64,000 nt of DNA. It comes from Hysterangium stoloniferum. Its lineage: Eukaryota; Basidiomycota; Agaricomycetes; Hysterangiales; Hysterangiaceae. The stretch lies in contig WHVD01000137.1 in NCBI GenBank assembly GCA_015178975.1, positions 124,001 through 188,000 of the forward strand, in the 5' to 3' direction. Under the pieces are notes generated by a model, which made no database searches, had not been told where the DNA came from, and saw only the letters and a program-made list of their open reading frames with translations. Shown here piece by piece: positions 1-11,400 of the stretch (position 1 is the stretch's first letter; every line of letters starts with the position of its first letter). Position numbers and translations under genes: made by a program.

Positions 1-263
1 TGCACCCTCCAACTCACACAGTGCACCCTCAAACCCACACAGTGCACCCTCCAACTCACACAGTGCACCCTCAAACCCACACAGTGCACCCTCAAACCCA
101 CACAGTGCACCCTCAAACCCACACAGTGCACCCTCAAACCCACACAGTGCACCCTCAAACCCACAGAGCACACCCTCAAACCCACACAGCGCACCCTCAA
201 ACCCACACAGCACACCCTCAAACCCACACAGCACACCCTCAAACCCACACAGCACACCCTTGA
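1..263 (+). repeat. 21-bp minisatellite
   Basis: Twelve consecutive 21-bp units occupy 1-252, followed by a partial unit. The consensus is tgcaccctcaaacccacaca plus g. Units 1 and 3 carry an aactcacac variant, and from 169 onward the first bases change from tg to ca or cg, so variants are clustered as expected for slippage or unequal exchange. Because 21 is a multiple of 3, the array is open in one frame and would encode a heptad HPQTHTV, but it has no gene-like context and I do not call a gene. The array begins at the window edge, so its true length is unknown. Confidence 0.95.
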
Positions 264-1100
264 ACTGTGCCAATGGACCACACTTACACACCTGTACTTG
301 CACATTCGCGCTGCACACCCTCGAATTTGTCAGACTCGAGAGTAACAAAAGGTGCTGTTTCGAGAAGGGCGGCGCAGTGGCCGAAAAGGAGGACGAGGAT
401 GGCTGTGGCTCAGCAGTTGGAGGGGGTGGGATAGTCGACAAATCGATCTTCTCCACACCCTGTCTCTCCAGCTCTGCCTCCCACTCCTTATTCTTATATG
501 TCTTCACTTACGCAGCGTGCCCCCATCCATGTACTGCACGCACCCACCCATACGCCTGCACCTGCACAGTGCACCTACAAGTTGCATCCATATGCCATAC
601 CCATACACCCATACCCCTACACCCATACCTACGCAGCGCACTTGTGTACCCGTGCGGTGCGCCAACATCCATGCACCGCATGCATGGACCACATCCATGT
701 GGCACACGCACACACTACGTCCATGCCCCACGTGCATGCACCACATCCACACCTCATGCACACACACATCCACACGTCGCACACACGCACACGCACCACA
801 TCTACACCCCACACACACGCCCCACGTCCACGCCCCACACACGCACACCACAATCTACGCCCCATGCGCACGCACCACGTCCACACGCTGCGCACACCAT
901 GTCCACATGCCACATGCACGCACCGTGTTGGCGCATTCATGCAGCATACTTGTGCACCTGTCTGACATGTTTTCATGCTTGCGCACCTGTGCAGCTACGT
1001 GCTTACACACTGCATCCAGCTCTTGACCGTTTCATCGGCGAGACTGGTGACATAGTTGTTTTCATGCTCTTGCTGGCTGTAGGTGACGATCCATGTGCCT
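264..1100. repeat. CA-rich low-complexity DNA
   Basis: From about 500 to 960 the plus strand is dominated by short irregular cac, acgt and ccacgtccac-type words with an excess of C and A over G and T. Several frames stay open on both strands (His/Thr/Pro-rich on plus, Cys/Val/Trp-rich on minus) purely because stop codons are rare in this composition. I see no gene. The stretch probably derives from the same kind of slippage that produced the minisatellite next to it. Confidence 0.7.
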
Positions 1101-1245
1101 TCTCCTATACCCCCTATATTGCCCCTCTGTTGTGATATCATTGTTCCAGAATGATCTCACAACATAATGATTGTCCCCTGCATGATATAATTTTTGAGGG
1201 AGCGTCCCGGTCAAATGGAAATGTATCCGTCCTAGGCTTGGTCTG

Positions 1246-2540
1246 TCAAGGGGTATCCAGTGCAGTGCATCCATGGTCATCTTCCATTTGCAGAAACTTC
1301 ATCAGCACCCCCCATTCTGGAATTAGGGGCTTGTGTCGATGAATTCCCAGTGGTATCTCCATGGGAAAGCTTTTGTCGAGTCCTGCAAGATGGGATGCCT
1401 TTACCATTGGTGAGTTCTGTCCCATGCCTTTTCTATCATCAAAACCATCGTCTGATTTCTGCCCCCCAGTTTCCAAGCCTTTACTGCAGTCCCAATCATT
1501 CGAGCTATTGGACGACTTATTGGAGGGTCCACTCGGCAGAGTAAATGGGATAGGATGGATAGGTGATGGATGGTGAGATTTGTCAGGACACTGCAAATCT
1601 CGATCTGAGGATAATGGGGAACTGGAGATGACTTTGACTGTGATCTTTTTTGCAGACACATTCAAGAAAGATGACTGTCTGTTTTTGGCAGTTGATCTGG
1701 CATAGATTCCAGGACATTCTTTGTGAAAGGGACCAGAGCTGGAGGATGAGGGTGTTCGTGCTGGCTTGTCAAACCCACTAAGCAATTCCACCATCATCTT
1801 GTTACATCTCTCCAGGTTATGCATCAATCTCGACCTGAGAGTAAAGTAGGCGAAGCACACATTCGAGGGTTTACCGTATATGGATTCCTTCAATGTTTGA
1901 CTGTATATGAAATCCGTATCAACCCTTAACACGATGTGGTCCCCTCCGAGCAATACATGCATAATCTGTAGCAAATCATCATGCACACAAAGTAAATCAG
2001 AGAGCAGAATGAACAATTCCATCTTGATACCCGCTATTCCCTTTTCTCAGAAGAACATCACTTCATTTGACCACTTTGGGATCAACTTTGTTACCTCATT
2101 GAGAGTTCCAGGCCAAGTGAATAAATCGTGTGCTGATATGATGCCATGATACTGACCTAGCCAAACTGCTACTGTTGCAGGCATGGATGGGTATCTAGTC
2201 CTGTAATCCTTTGTGGCAGCAATGACCTTATCTCTCGAAACTCGAGGAGTGTAGTAAGAGCCCCACTTCACATTGACAGGCTCCGAATAAAGTAGTTGGC
2301 CATGATGCTCGAGCATAACTTGTCTCAGTGGGAAGACCAGAGTATTCTTCATGAAGACGTGAGCATTTTGCCTTTCCAAGGGACTCGACTGCTCAAAGTT
2401 CGAGTTACCTTCCATTTAACTGGATTCGTGACACTCAGCATGTGAGGAGTTCCAGACAGTGTTTTGCGAAGTTGCGAATGTTGACACCTCGCAGCTGTAT
2501 CGTTAGAATTTCGTATTTGAATATAAAAAGAGATTTTCTT
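1246..2540 (-). pseudogene. Decayed gypsy gag fragment (minus strand)
   Basis: Read on the minus strand from about 2415, the translation contains ATVAVWLGQYHGIISAHDLF and, after a frame change, HVLLGGDHIV followed by a FAYFTLRSRL motif. These align with the same motifs in the intact gag at 25492-28449 (TVAVWLGRYQAILSARDLF, HVLLGGDHVV, LAYLTLRGRL). Frameshifts separate the pieces, similarity fades below about 1700, and no pol is present. It lies directly inside the minus-oriented LTR at 2575-2977 with a primer-site-like tggtgatc between them, so it is the 5' end of a truncated minus-strand element. Confidence 0.8.
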
Positions 2541-2574
2541 CATAGGGAAAGAGCAGTCCAGCTCAGATCACCAC

Positions 2575-2977
2575 TGTGAAGAGTGGTATAAGTTCTGACC
2601 GTTCTATATATGAAGAAATGAGTAGAATAGGAGGAAGGATGATTCGAGTGGAGGCCTCGACTGTTACAGTTCGAGGCCTGAAGTGTTAGATAGTTCAGAT
2701 ACTGCTACTTATGTAGTAGCTGACACGTTACCCTGATCACCGCTCGTAGTAGACTTAGTTTATGTCTTATGAGTGGTGGTTCTTGGGTAAAAGTGTGTCT
2801 GAGTTTCATTTGGTGCCGAGTGCACCCACAAGTATACACAATGATTCGAACTAATGAAATATGCAATATTTGAAGAATATAAAAGATAGAAAAATATGAA
2901 TAGAATGTGTAAAATATAAATAAAATAAAAGGAGTGTTTTACCACAATGAAACTGTGGTAAAAACATACTCCTCACA
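2575..2977 (-). mobile_element. Gypsy family A LTR (subtype 3, short), minus strand
   Basis: On the minus strand it starts TGTGAGGAGTATG and ends ACTCTTCACA, followed by tggtgatctgagc, matching the primer-site position of the other elements. Its U3 end matches the LTR at 19119-19762, but it is only 403 bp against 644 bp, so it is internally deleted or a shorter variant. It carries a perfect hairpin at 2653-2678 (8-bp arms, 10-nt loop, ACTGTAACAG on the minus strand). It interrupts ORF3-like sequence that resumes at 2978. Confidence 0.85.
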
Positions 2978-3132
2978 CTGGTAGGGTGTTCATTACCCAT
3001 GTGCCTCATACAGATAATGTCAAGAGCAGTTGGGGTACCCAAGGAACAACTTCCCTGCCAATTTTTTCCTTTGGTGCTGGGCCTGTGGGAGACAGTGGTA
3101 CTGATTGGAGTAAGCTGTTAGGGTGTTCCTTT

Positions 3133-3726
3133 TGTGAGAGGTATGGCGAAATACACTCAGGAAATATAGTCGGATGAGCTCTTACTATATTTCCTTTATT
3201 ATTTCTGTTTTCTCTCTTTTATTATATCTATAATTAGTTCGATGACCTATGTATGCAGTACATCGACTCTTGTGGGTGCACACACGCCAGACTTATATAT
3301 TCTAGCACCTGTAGTTTAGAACTCAGACACTTTTACACTGCAACCACAACTTACCCAGACACCTGTTAGTGTCCTGTAAGTTGTGATTGGTGTATCATCT
3401 CGACCGTCACAGACCAGCTTTAGCTATCTACTCAATCTGAGTTTCGAACTGTACCAGTCGAAACTCAATCCTTATCTCAACCCGCGTGGACTACATCCAC
3501 GTTACTCTATTATTCGACTCTCTAGTTACTCTACTTTGCACTCGAGTAGTCGTTCAGAATCGCACTTAACAGTCGATTCTAGTTATTCGTTCTAGCTATC
3601 TACCTACTTTAGATAGCCACTTCTTTCTACCGTATTGAACTAAGCAGTCAATACATCCTGGTATCGTACCTAAACGGTCAATATTCTTCGTATATAGAAC
3701 GGTTAGAACTTCCACCACTCTTCACA
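3133..3726 (+). mobile_element. Solo LTR, gypsy family B
   Basis: It begins TGTGAGAGGTATGGC and ends CACTCTTCACA, like the terminal LTRs of element B (7701-8331 and 20200-20830). The 5-bp direct repeat ccttt lies at 3128-3132 and 3727-3731. Removing the LTR and one repeat rejoins the interrupted ORF3 remnant, so this is a true insertion later reduced to one LTR by recombination. Confidence 0.93.
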
Positions 3727-4759
3727 CCTTTGGACCTTCATCAGAGGAAGTCACTGCTACGATGCAGCAGCAGGAGACATTTATAGAAGAACATAACACA
3801 AGGCGGCTCACCCACAAAAAGGAAAGACATGCTGAGTATAGGAGCCGGCAGGAGGCAACAGGAGCTAGAGAGGGTGTCCCCTCCAAGTGACAGCGGCATG
3901 AGGATAGAGTCCAATTCAGAGGCAGAACCTCTGCACCGATCCTTCCCCCCCCGGGAGAGAAATGGGCCAATTTTGCAGAAATGGATGATAGCAAGGGTGG
4001 GACTCCCTACATTAGAACAACGGGAGCCAAAAGCTGGAAGGAAAAAGAGGGCACTATCTTCTATGACTGGGAATTGCTCCAGCATATTAAGTTGCATCGG
4101 ATAACCCTTACATAAGGGGACAGTCAAGCACTGCCCCAACAAGAAAAGGGACATTGTAGGGGACCAATTGACTTTTCCTTGGACGAGGATAAGAATGACG
4201 CATATAGTGTCCGATATCTGGGGGAGGACTGTCATGAAGGGTTTCTTCTCCCCTCACAAGTTTGCTTTGTGACCAGCAACCCTAATCAGTGACAAACGTG
4301 GAAGCCTTCATCCAAAGTATGGAGGGGTTGCTGCCCTAGTCAACTGTCACAGGAACGCAAACCTTCCCTGGCTCCAGTCCCCCGCACTTTATCACCTTTG
4401 GGGTCCCCTCCTATTCTCTGCCCAGCACATTCTTCCTCAGCCCCGATCCCAGTACCTCGTCGGTTCCCTTCCCCCAAGGCTATACTGGTACCTACCCTGC
4501 CACCACCACCACCAGCTATCCCTCCCGACTCTCCATATTCATTTTGCATGTCCCTCAGCAGTCCTATTCACAACCATCCACAGGAGAGAATGGACGTTGA
4601 CTTGGACCCTCTTACCCCTGACATCATCGCTCCCCCGATGATCGAAAAGGCAAAGGAGACATGGAAGGCCACCACCCCTCTCCCAGAGCAACCCCCTACT
4701 CCCATCCCTGACAACTCGCCTCCCCCAACCAAACTCATCTGCACCACTTCCTGGATGCG

Positions 4760-6251
4760 TGTTACGACCAGAAATCCCACTGGACTCTGGGCACTAAGGA
4801 GGATATCTGAAAACTATTAAGTATACCAAATTCTAATATACTCTAAAGGTCATTTAAACATCTGGGATGTGATTCAAACATAATTTGGTTTTTAAAACTT
4901 TCAAAAAGTTTTAAACTCTCTCATACATTACAAACTAATGAATCTTTCTGGACACGACTAGACAATAAAAAAACTAGTAGTTTGAAACACTAATACTTTT
5001 AAAAAATAGATACCTTTAAATAGTCCATTCCATGCATATGTATATCATTGGCACCTCTAAATACATATGTATTACTTCGGAATAGATCTGTCAATCTAAA
5101 CATATTTCTACTTGATTCAACATACCCAGAATATATAGGAGGTTTTACTTAATAAAGACAACTGTGGTATGAAAAATTTCCAATAATATTTTACATATTT
5201 TACATGGAAATAACTTCATTACAACTTTTAAAAAACAAAATACTAGTAAAAGTATTAGTAGGCATCTGTAAAAGGAAGGAAATTATATACAATGGAATTT
5301 GTTAAATAACTATGGGTTGTATAAGATGTAATATGGAGAACTATTTCTGATGGTTGTTTTTTGATGATATAATTGTTTCAGAATAGATATCACTATTTAA
5401 AGATGGAGTTTTGTAAAAATAAGACTTTTATTAGTAAATATTTGAGATTATAGTAATTATAAACACCCTCCTAACTTATACGCACCCACACCCTATATGC
5501 ACCCATTGTCAGTTTACCGGAATTCCCGCCAGACTCCATACGTCAGACTCGTCTATGTTCATCTTCATTACGTTGTGTTTCAGTCACCAGAAAACCCACC
5601 GGACTCCATCTCTGTCTATTTCCGACCTCGTCCTGTGCGTCAGTCACCGGACCCCACTCAGAAAACCCACCACCTCTCTAACAGAGCCCCATTCCCATTT
5701 TAGTCAAATGACCTGTCACAATTCAGACTCCGCTCCTGCTCCATTTCCCATTATGGTTTATGATTTGTCACTATTCAGACTCCACTCCGTTCCGTCCCGT
5801 TTCTAACACCAATTTGGTGTTTACTATTCCTGTTTTATGTTTTGCTCGTTCCGTTTCATCATTACTGGATTTGGTATGATATTCACTCCATGGTCTATTT
5901 AAACTGGCAGATGTTGTACATACAATCCAGTCAGAAAATTGGCTTAGATTCCCCCCAGTAATCTAATACATTTTCCGCTTTGAACCCCTACTTGAATTAC
6001 ACTGCTTATGCTAGTCGGAGCCCACAGGCTCTGACACATCTATCTCTTTCACCACTCACAACCTCTCGACCCACGACCTCCAACCTACAACCTCTCGACC
6101 ACAACCCCCGCCCAGACTCCCCGGGATTCCCATCTGCCTGTCTGAAATTGGACAACACGATCTAGTGAGGGTGCACCCTATAAGCTGACGCCAAGTCCTA
6201 CCAGATATTCTGCGGGTTTCTCCGGAGACCCACCCTGTACATATCCTAACA
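4760..6251 (+). mobile_element. Solo LTR, family C, carrying a nested MITE
   Basis: It begins TGTTACGACC and ends TATCCTAACA, matching the uninterrupted copy at 39110-39929. The target duplication atgcg is at 4755-4759 and 6252-6256. The LTR itself is about 818 bp; the rest is an inserted AT-rich element at 4798-5471. ORF3 sequence resumes exactly after the LTR. Confidence 0.92.
4798..5471. mobile_element. Harbinger-like MITE (674 bp)
   Basis: An AT-rich non-coding insert interrupts the family C LTR. Its ends are imperfect inverted repeats (GGAGGATATCTG against GGAGGGTGTTTA, 9 of 12 matching, the differences being transitions). It is flanked by a TAA duplication at 4795-4797 and 5472-5474. 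The empty-site sequence gcactaactcatacg is preserved in the sister LTR at 39110-39929, which confirms the boundaries. TAA duplications and GG termini are typical of PIF/Harbinger elements; no transposase is present, so the family is an inference. Confidence 0.75.
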
Positions 6252-6916
6252 ATGCGAGTGGCTATCAACTACCCTCCGAACAGTTTCCTGTCAGAAGGAT
6301 GCTCTCGCAACTGGTGCCAGTTCTCCAGCAACCGATCTGTCAAGGGAGCCTTAAAGGTTGCCACAGTCTCACTTCATCGTCGGAGATCATGGAGGACTTC
6401 TATCTTGCCTTTGAAGATCCTGTGGAGGGGGAGAACTTTGCGTGAGCAGCTCGGGAGATCAAACTCTCTATGTTCCAGCACATCATAGTGGAACCATGCT
6501 GTATGCCCCCAGACTCTGCAAGTGTTCTCTCTATCGCTGGCCTCATAGATTTACTCGAGGCCCTCACCTCGACACCTCCCCCAGAGACCACTACGTCACC
6601 ACATGTTCCCACCCTGCTACCCACATCTTTGTCACTCCTTCCTAATGCTCCTCTTCTCACACAAATTTCCTCTCCACCAGTTAGCATCTGTTCCATCATT
6701 CGCTGCAGAGAGAAGGCCTACAGATGCTGGGTTGACTCCTTGCACAGGAACTCTAGTAGTTTGACTCAGGCAAGAATAGCCGACTCCTTCAGAGTGAAGA
6801 GGGAATGGTGGGGAAATGTCATTTTGGACCTTGGGGGATCCTCACAGGAAGCTTGTGTGGCATCCTGGACACTCTTCGGCACCTTGTATAGCACATCCCT
6901 TCAAACTGGGGGGCAC

Positions 6917-7486
6917 TGTGAAGGGTATGCATATATCATGATCAGACCGTTGAATATTAGATACATTATATTACTTTATTATCTACCTTTTATTTCCTTT
7001 CTTTTATTCATTATGCCTTTCGAGCATACCTTTAATTCTTTAGTTCGAAGCTTTGTGTATACTTATGGGTGCACTCAGCACCAAATAGAAACTCAGACCT
7101 TTTTTACCCAACAGACACCACCTCGTAGCAACCCAGACATCGAATAGCAAGAGGTGTCAAGGGTAATGTCTCAGCTACCTATAAAGGTAGTGTCTTTTAA
7201 CTTACTGATAGTTTCTGGACTTGAACTGTGAAGGTCAAGTCCCTCACTCAGGTCTTTGCACTAGTCAACACTGTAGTCGACTTGTGCTGTTCTCATTCTA
7301 TTTAGATATCCAGTCTCTCACTGGATATCTCTCTTATATCTCGCTGTGAGTTGTACTGCAATGGTCAACTCTTCTACTCACTCGTTCTAACCATCACAAG
7401 CAACTGTACAGTTGCTCTAGTGATGTGTAGCATGTTTCCCTACTAGTACTGTCAGTCTAGTAATCTGTAGTATTGTACAGAATTGT
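6917..7486 (+). mobile_element. Truncated gypsy family A LTR (3' LTR of the remnant)
   Basis: It starts TGTGAAGGGTATGCATATA directly after a purine tract that follows ORF3, so it is the 3' LTR of the remnant at 2978-6905. It matches the A-type LTRs through the shared R/U5 hairpin region, including a hairpin at 7217-7242 with perfect 8-bp arms, but breaks off at about 7480 before the expected TTCACA end. Confidence 0.85.
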
Positions 7487-7700
7487 TGTTAAGAACTGAA
7501 AACTGACTAATGTCAGTGGCCGACAGGGACCGATCAGAAGGACTTGGCTTCAGCTTATGTGCTGCACCCTCGCAAATATCCGTAGGGTGTCCTTAGATTT
7601 CAGACGGGCGAAGACGAATCCTAAAGAGTTCCTTTTGGTGAGATACTGATCGGAACCGAAGGACAAGTCGAGTGTTGGGCCAAGGGGTCGGGGCCGGGAG
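7487..7700 (-). mobile_element. Fragment of a C/D-type LTR, minus strand
   Basis: On the minus strand the segment contains gcgagggtgcagcacataag followed by ctgaagccaagtc, which aligns with the gagggcgcagcctataagct block shared by the C and D LTRs (39840s and 14500s). The left end tgttaag resembles the reverse complement of the D terminus cttaaca. The other end is cut off by the LTR at 7701. The rest of the 214 bp is too diverged for me to place. Confidence 0.5.
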
Positions 7701-8331
7701 TGTGAGAGGTATGGCGAAATACACTCAGGAAATATAGTCGGATGTGCTCTTACTATATTTCCTTTATTATTTCTATTTTCTCTCTTTCATTATATCTATA
7801 ATTAGTTCGATGAGCTATGTATGCGGTACATCGACTCTTGTGGGTGCACACACGCCAGACTTATGTATTCTAGTGCCCGTAGTTTAGAACTCAGACACTT
7901 TTTACACCGCAACCACGACTTACCCAGACACCCGTTAGTGTCCTGTAAGTTGTGATTGGTGTATCATCTCGACCGTCACAGACGGGCTTTAGCTACTCAT
8001 TCAAACCGAGTTTCGAACTGTACCAGTCGAAACTCAATCCCTATCTCAACTCGCGTGGACTACATCCACGTTACTCTATTATTCGACTCTCTAACTACTC
8101 TACTTGCACTCGAGCAGTTGTCCAGAATCGCACTTAACCAGTCGATTCTGCTTATTCGTTCTAGCTATCTACCTTACTTTAGATAGCTACTTCTCTCTAC
8201 CATATTGAACTAAGTAGTCAATACACATTCGGTCCGTATTAGACTTAGACAGTCAATACATCGTGGTATCGTACTTCAATGGTCAATATTCTTCGTATAT
8301 AGAACGGTTAGAACTTCTACCACTCTTCACA
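7701..8331 (+). mobile_element. Element B 5' LTR
   Basis: TGTGAGAGGTATGG to CACTCTTCACA, 631 bp, followed after one G by the primer site. Hairpins with perfect arms lie at 8008-8035 (9-bp arms, loop ACTGTACCAG), 8054-8070, 8124-8149, 8162-8189 (9-bp arms) and 8203-8223; weaker ones follow to about 8290. Confidence 0.92.
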
Positions 8332-8332
8332 G

Positions 8333-8345
8333 TGGTGATCCGGGC
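8333..8345 (+). other. Putative primer binding site
   Basis: TGGTGATCCGGGC starts two bases after the 5' LTR. The same sequence follows the LTRs at 25415 (25417) and 21596 (21598), so the primer is conserved between families A, B and F. TGG is the complement of a tRNA CCA end. I cannot assign the tRNA. Confidence 0.7.
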
Positions 8346-8407
8346 TGGACCGCTCTTTCCCTACGAAGAAAAACATTTATTTTAACTATCAAATTCTAAA
8401 CACGTAA

Positions 8408-11400
8408 ATGACCACTGGCAAGAACCAAACACCGAGATCCTCTGTGACCCCAAGTAGTTCAAAACCTCGTCAAAGACTTGCAAGTCTGGAACCACCCCGT
8501 AACGTCACCATAAGGAAGTCTTCGTTAACCTTTCAAAAACCAGCTCCTCCCGGAAGTCCCGTCGAAGCAGTAGCTGGACCGTCAACAGATGCCCCTCCAA
8601 GTCCACGAGAAGAACATCCGTCAACTGAGCAGTTGAACGTCCCCAGAGCTAAGGTTGAAATTACCCGTGCTTCTGAACCCGTTCTCTCGTTCCCGCCTAA
8701 ACAGGTCATCCTTAAGCAATTCTTTAGGGGTCATATGATTTACGCCCAGCCCATTGACTTACAATGGGATGCATACTATGCCGACCGAATTTCTACGGAT
8801 CAGGTTACTCCCTTTGTGGAGGAGTACAATACGGACTACCCCCTTTTACCAGTGACTGTAGCAGTCTGGTTAGGTCGTTATCAGGCTATTTTATCGGCGC
8901 AGGATCTATTCTTACGACCTGGAACCCTTGAGGACTTGACTCGCTCGATTCCCGAATGGTCGAGTGAAGTTACCTCTGTTATGGAAGGAGGGAGGACAGT
9001 TCTTAAACAAGAGGTGTTCTCCTCATTCCTCGACACACTCCGCACACACAATGATGTGTTACAAATCCTTCACGTCCTACTCGGTGGGGATCATATCGTC
9101 CCCAAAGTCGACTACCAGTATATTTACATTCGGATGCTGGAGTAGTCTCTTAACGGGATTACTTGGAATTCTTCGTTTGCGTATTTCACTTTAAGGGGTC
9201 GGTTAAGGCGAAATCAGAGAAGACTCGATAAGATGGTTTTGGAAGTGCTTTACCCTTATGGTGATTCCATCCAGGTACCCGATTCACCCATCTCCACAAC
9301 AAGTTCGTTTGTTCGTACCCTGAATGGCTCTCCCGACACTTGTTTCCTTCATTCGCTCAATCGTCCCATTATTCTGCAAGACTTCCCATCTGACATGAGG
9401 ATGCAGGTGGCGGAATGTATTCAGGAAAAAGGAATGGAAATATGCATCCCCCTCTATCAGCCTCAACCTCGTTGACCTTTGAATACAGTCGAAATCGAGA
9501 GAGGGATCGCAACAAAACCTAGCCCTACCCCCCATCAGGAAAGTCACCGGTCTCGTGTCGCGTTCGAACGAATCCCTGGCAATATGAACATGGGTGATGA
9601 ACCTACTACGACTAGATATCGATCAGTCACCAACAGGGGTTGACCGTCTTTCTCCACTGCATTCACCGAGGGTATAGCTGGTCAGGTTGCTGGTCGAGGA
9701 TCGCTGAATCCAGTCGATCCCCGCCATTCCCTGCTGATCTCCTCCAACCCTTTTCTGCCATCAGGAGGACCTCCTAGTAATTCATCTGGGAGTTCTAGTA
9801 CCTCAAGCTATGGAGGGAATTCGGGATGTGGGGGGCGTCACAGTAGAGTACCTAACTCTCCCTTTCGAACTCCGATGCAACCTCGAGCCAGCGCGCCTAT
9901 CGATGACTTACCTAAGGATAAAAGGATCGCTCTTAACACCAACGACATCAAGATCAAATGGTCAGACCTTCCCGAATACGATGGGACTCAATCCAAGGCG
10001 TTGGATTACATCATGGATATTATGAGCCTCTCGGAGATCTCTGACTCCATGAGTACAATGTTGGGAGTCGCTCTGCCAAGACGACTCACCGGTGGTGCTA
10101 AGATCTGGTGGAGCACCCTAGACCATGAACATCGCACTGAGTTTAGTCGATCTCACGGATCGTTTCTTTGGGACATCGTAGAAGGATTACTTGGAACCCG
10201 TTGGCGCGAATCCTTGGCTCTAGAATGGGAAGCCATGAAATTTCGACAGGCCGGTCACAATCATGAGACACCCGTTCATTACATTCAGTGAAGGGTCAAG
10301 CTTTATCGATTCTTGTATGGGTTCCACCAAAACCGGAAGGACGAAATGCACAGACTTATCCTGACACTGCCCACGGAATGGCTTTATCTTCTACAGGGAC
10401 AACCAATTGACGACATCATGAGCCTACAGACTTACGCGAACAATTTACAAGAGGCTCTGATTAACACTTGGGTTCAAACACATCGAGAACGTTATCGGTT
10501 TCAGAAACCCAGAGTCATGATCGCCGAGCAAGACGAGTCGGATCCCTGGCATGAGGAGGAGCACTCTGGAAAAATTGACCCCACTAATCGAGGCCACGTC
10601 CTCCTCGACGAACTCGAGGATAAAACCGCCTCTAGGAGATCGAAAGCTAAACAGGGTAAGAAACACGGCAAGTTCTTTTTTGAACGGAGTGACAAGAAAA
10701 GCATCGCCAAACCTCCGAAGGAGTGTTGGATTTGTGGGAGTTTAGAGCATTTCAAGATTGACTGCCCCCATGTGGGCAGGATGTCGCACTATGTCTCTAT
10801 TAACAAGTGCTCTGCACAGAACCCAATGGAGGAGGTGGAGGATCAAAGGGCTTATGAAACGGTTTATGGATTAAGTGTACAGGGACAAGTACATAACATT
10901 GATGAGGAATTGATTTTCATTTCTGTCTACCTTCCTCAGCCAGAGGACAACATTGTTTCAGATGTGAAAGCATCCTCGAATGAGAACGAGACATCGCAAG
11001 TTTATGTTTCTATATCAGACCATGATTTTCTCGAGAAAGGAGACTGGCTAGACGCTCATCGTCAGAACTGTGAAGGTCTGACTGAGATGAGAGTTTTATC
11101 GCGACCTGAACCTCCCACCATTGAGGAAATCGTCGACGAGGACGCATTTGCAAACTGATCTAAGGAAATCAGTCAAACCTACATTATAGAAGACCCCTCT
11201 GAGTCTGAGGGATCGGAGGAGGAGAGCTTCCCCTTCGACCCAGGGCAATTACCTGACTTAATTCCTTGCGACGAGTCAGACTCTGAAGTGGACGACAAGG
11301 TACCTAACAGTAGACGTATCAGGAGGAATGTTAAATTGGGTGCAAAAAAAGAAAGCAAAAGACCTAGAGTTCAATACCCCCGATCCGGTCGACTTATGAA

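Larger units (their letters stand above)
2978..6905 (+). pseudogene. Gypsy ORF3 remnant, split by two LTR insertions
   Basis: Segments 2978-3132, 3727-4759 and 6252-6905 read in order as the extra downstream frame of the gypsy elements. The first gives TDNVKSSWGTQ, the second KERHAEYRSRQEA and an FYDWELL block, and the third NYPPNSF and FRVKREWWGNVILDLGGSSQE. All have close counterparts in the ORF3 of element A (38736-41606). Stop codons and frameshifts are present (for example an in-frame TAA near 4112, and a frame break near 6850). A B-type LTR and a C-type LTR interrupt it, both with perfect 5-bp duplications. It ends at a purine-rich actggggggcac just before the LTR at 6917. Confidence 0.85.

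Noticed and set aside
260-1135. Long open frames (up to about 290 codons) rich in His, Thr and Pro, and Cys-rich frames on the opposite strand
   Set aside because: They follow from CA-rich repeat composition; several frames on both strands are open over the same bases, with no start context, introns or similarity.
7479-7700. Possible fragment of an RNA gene or rDNA in the GC-rich 222 bp before element B
   Set aside because: The minus strand aligns with the gagggcgcagcctataagct block of C and D LTRs, so it is an LTR fragment.
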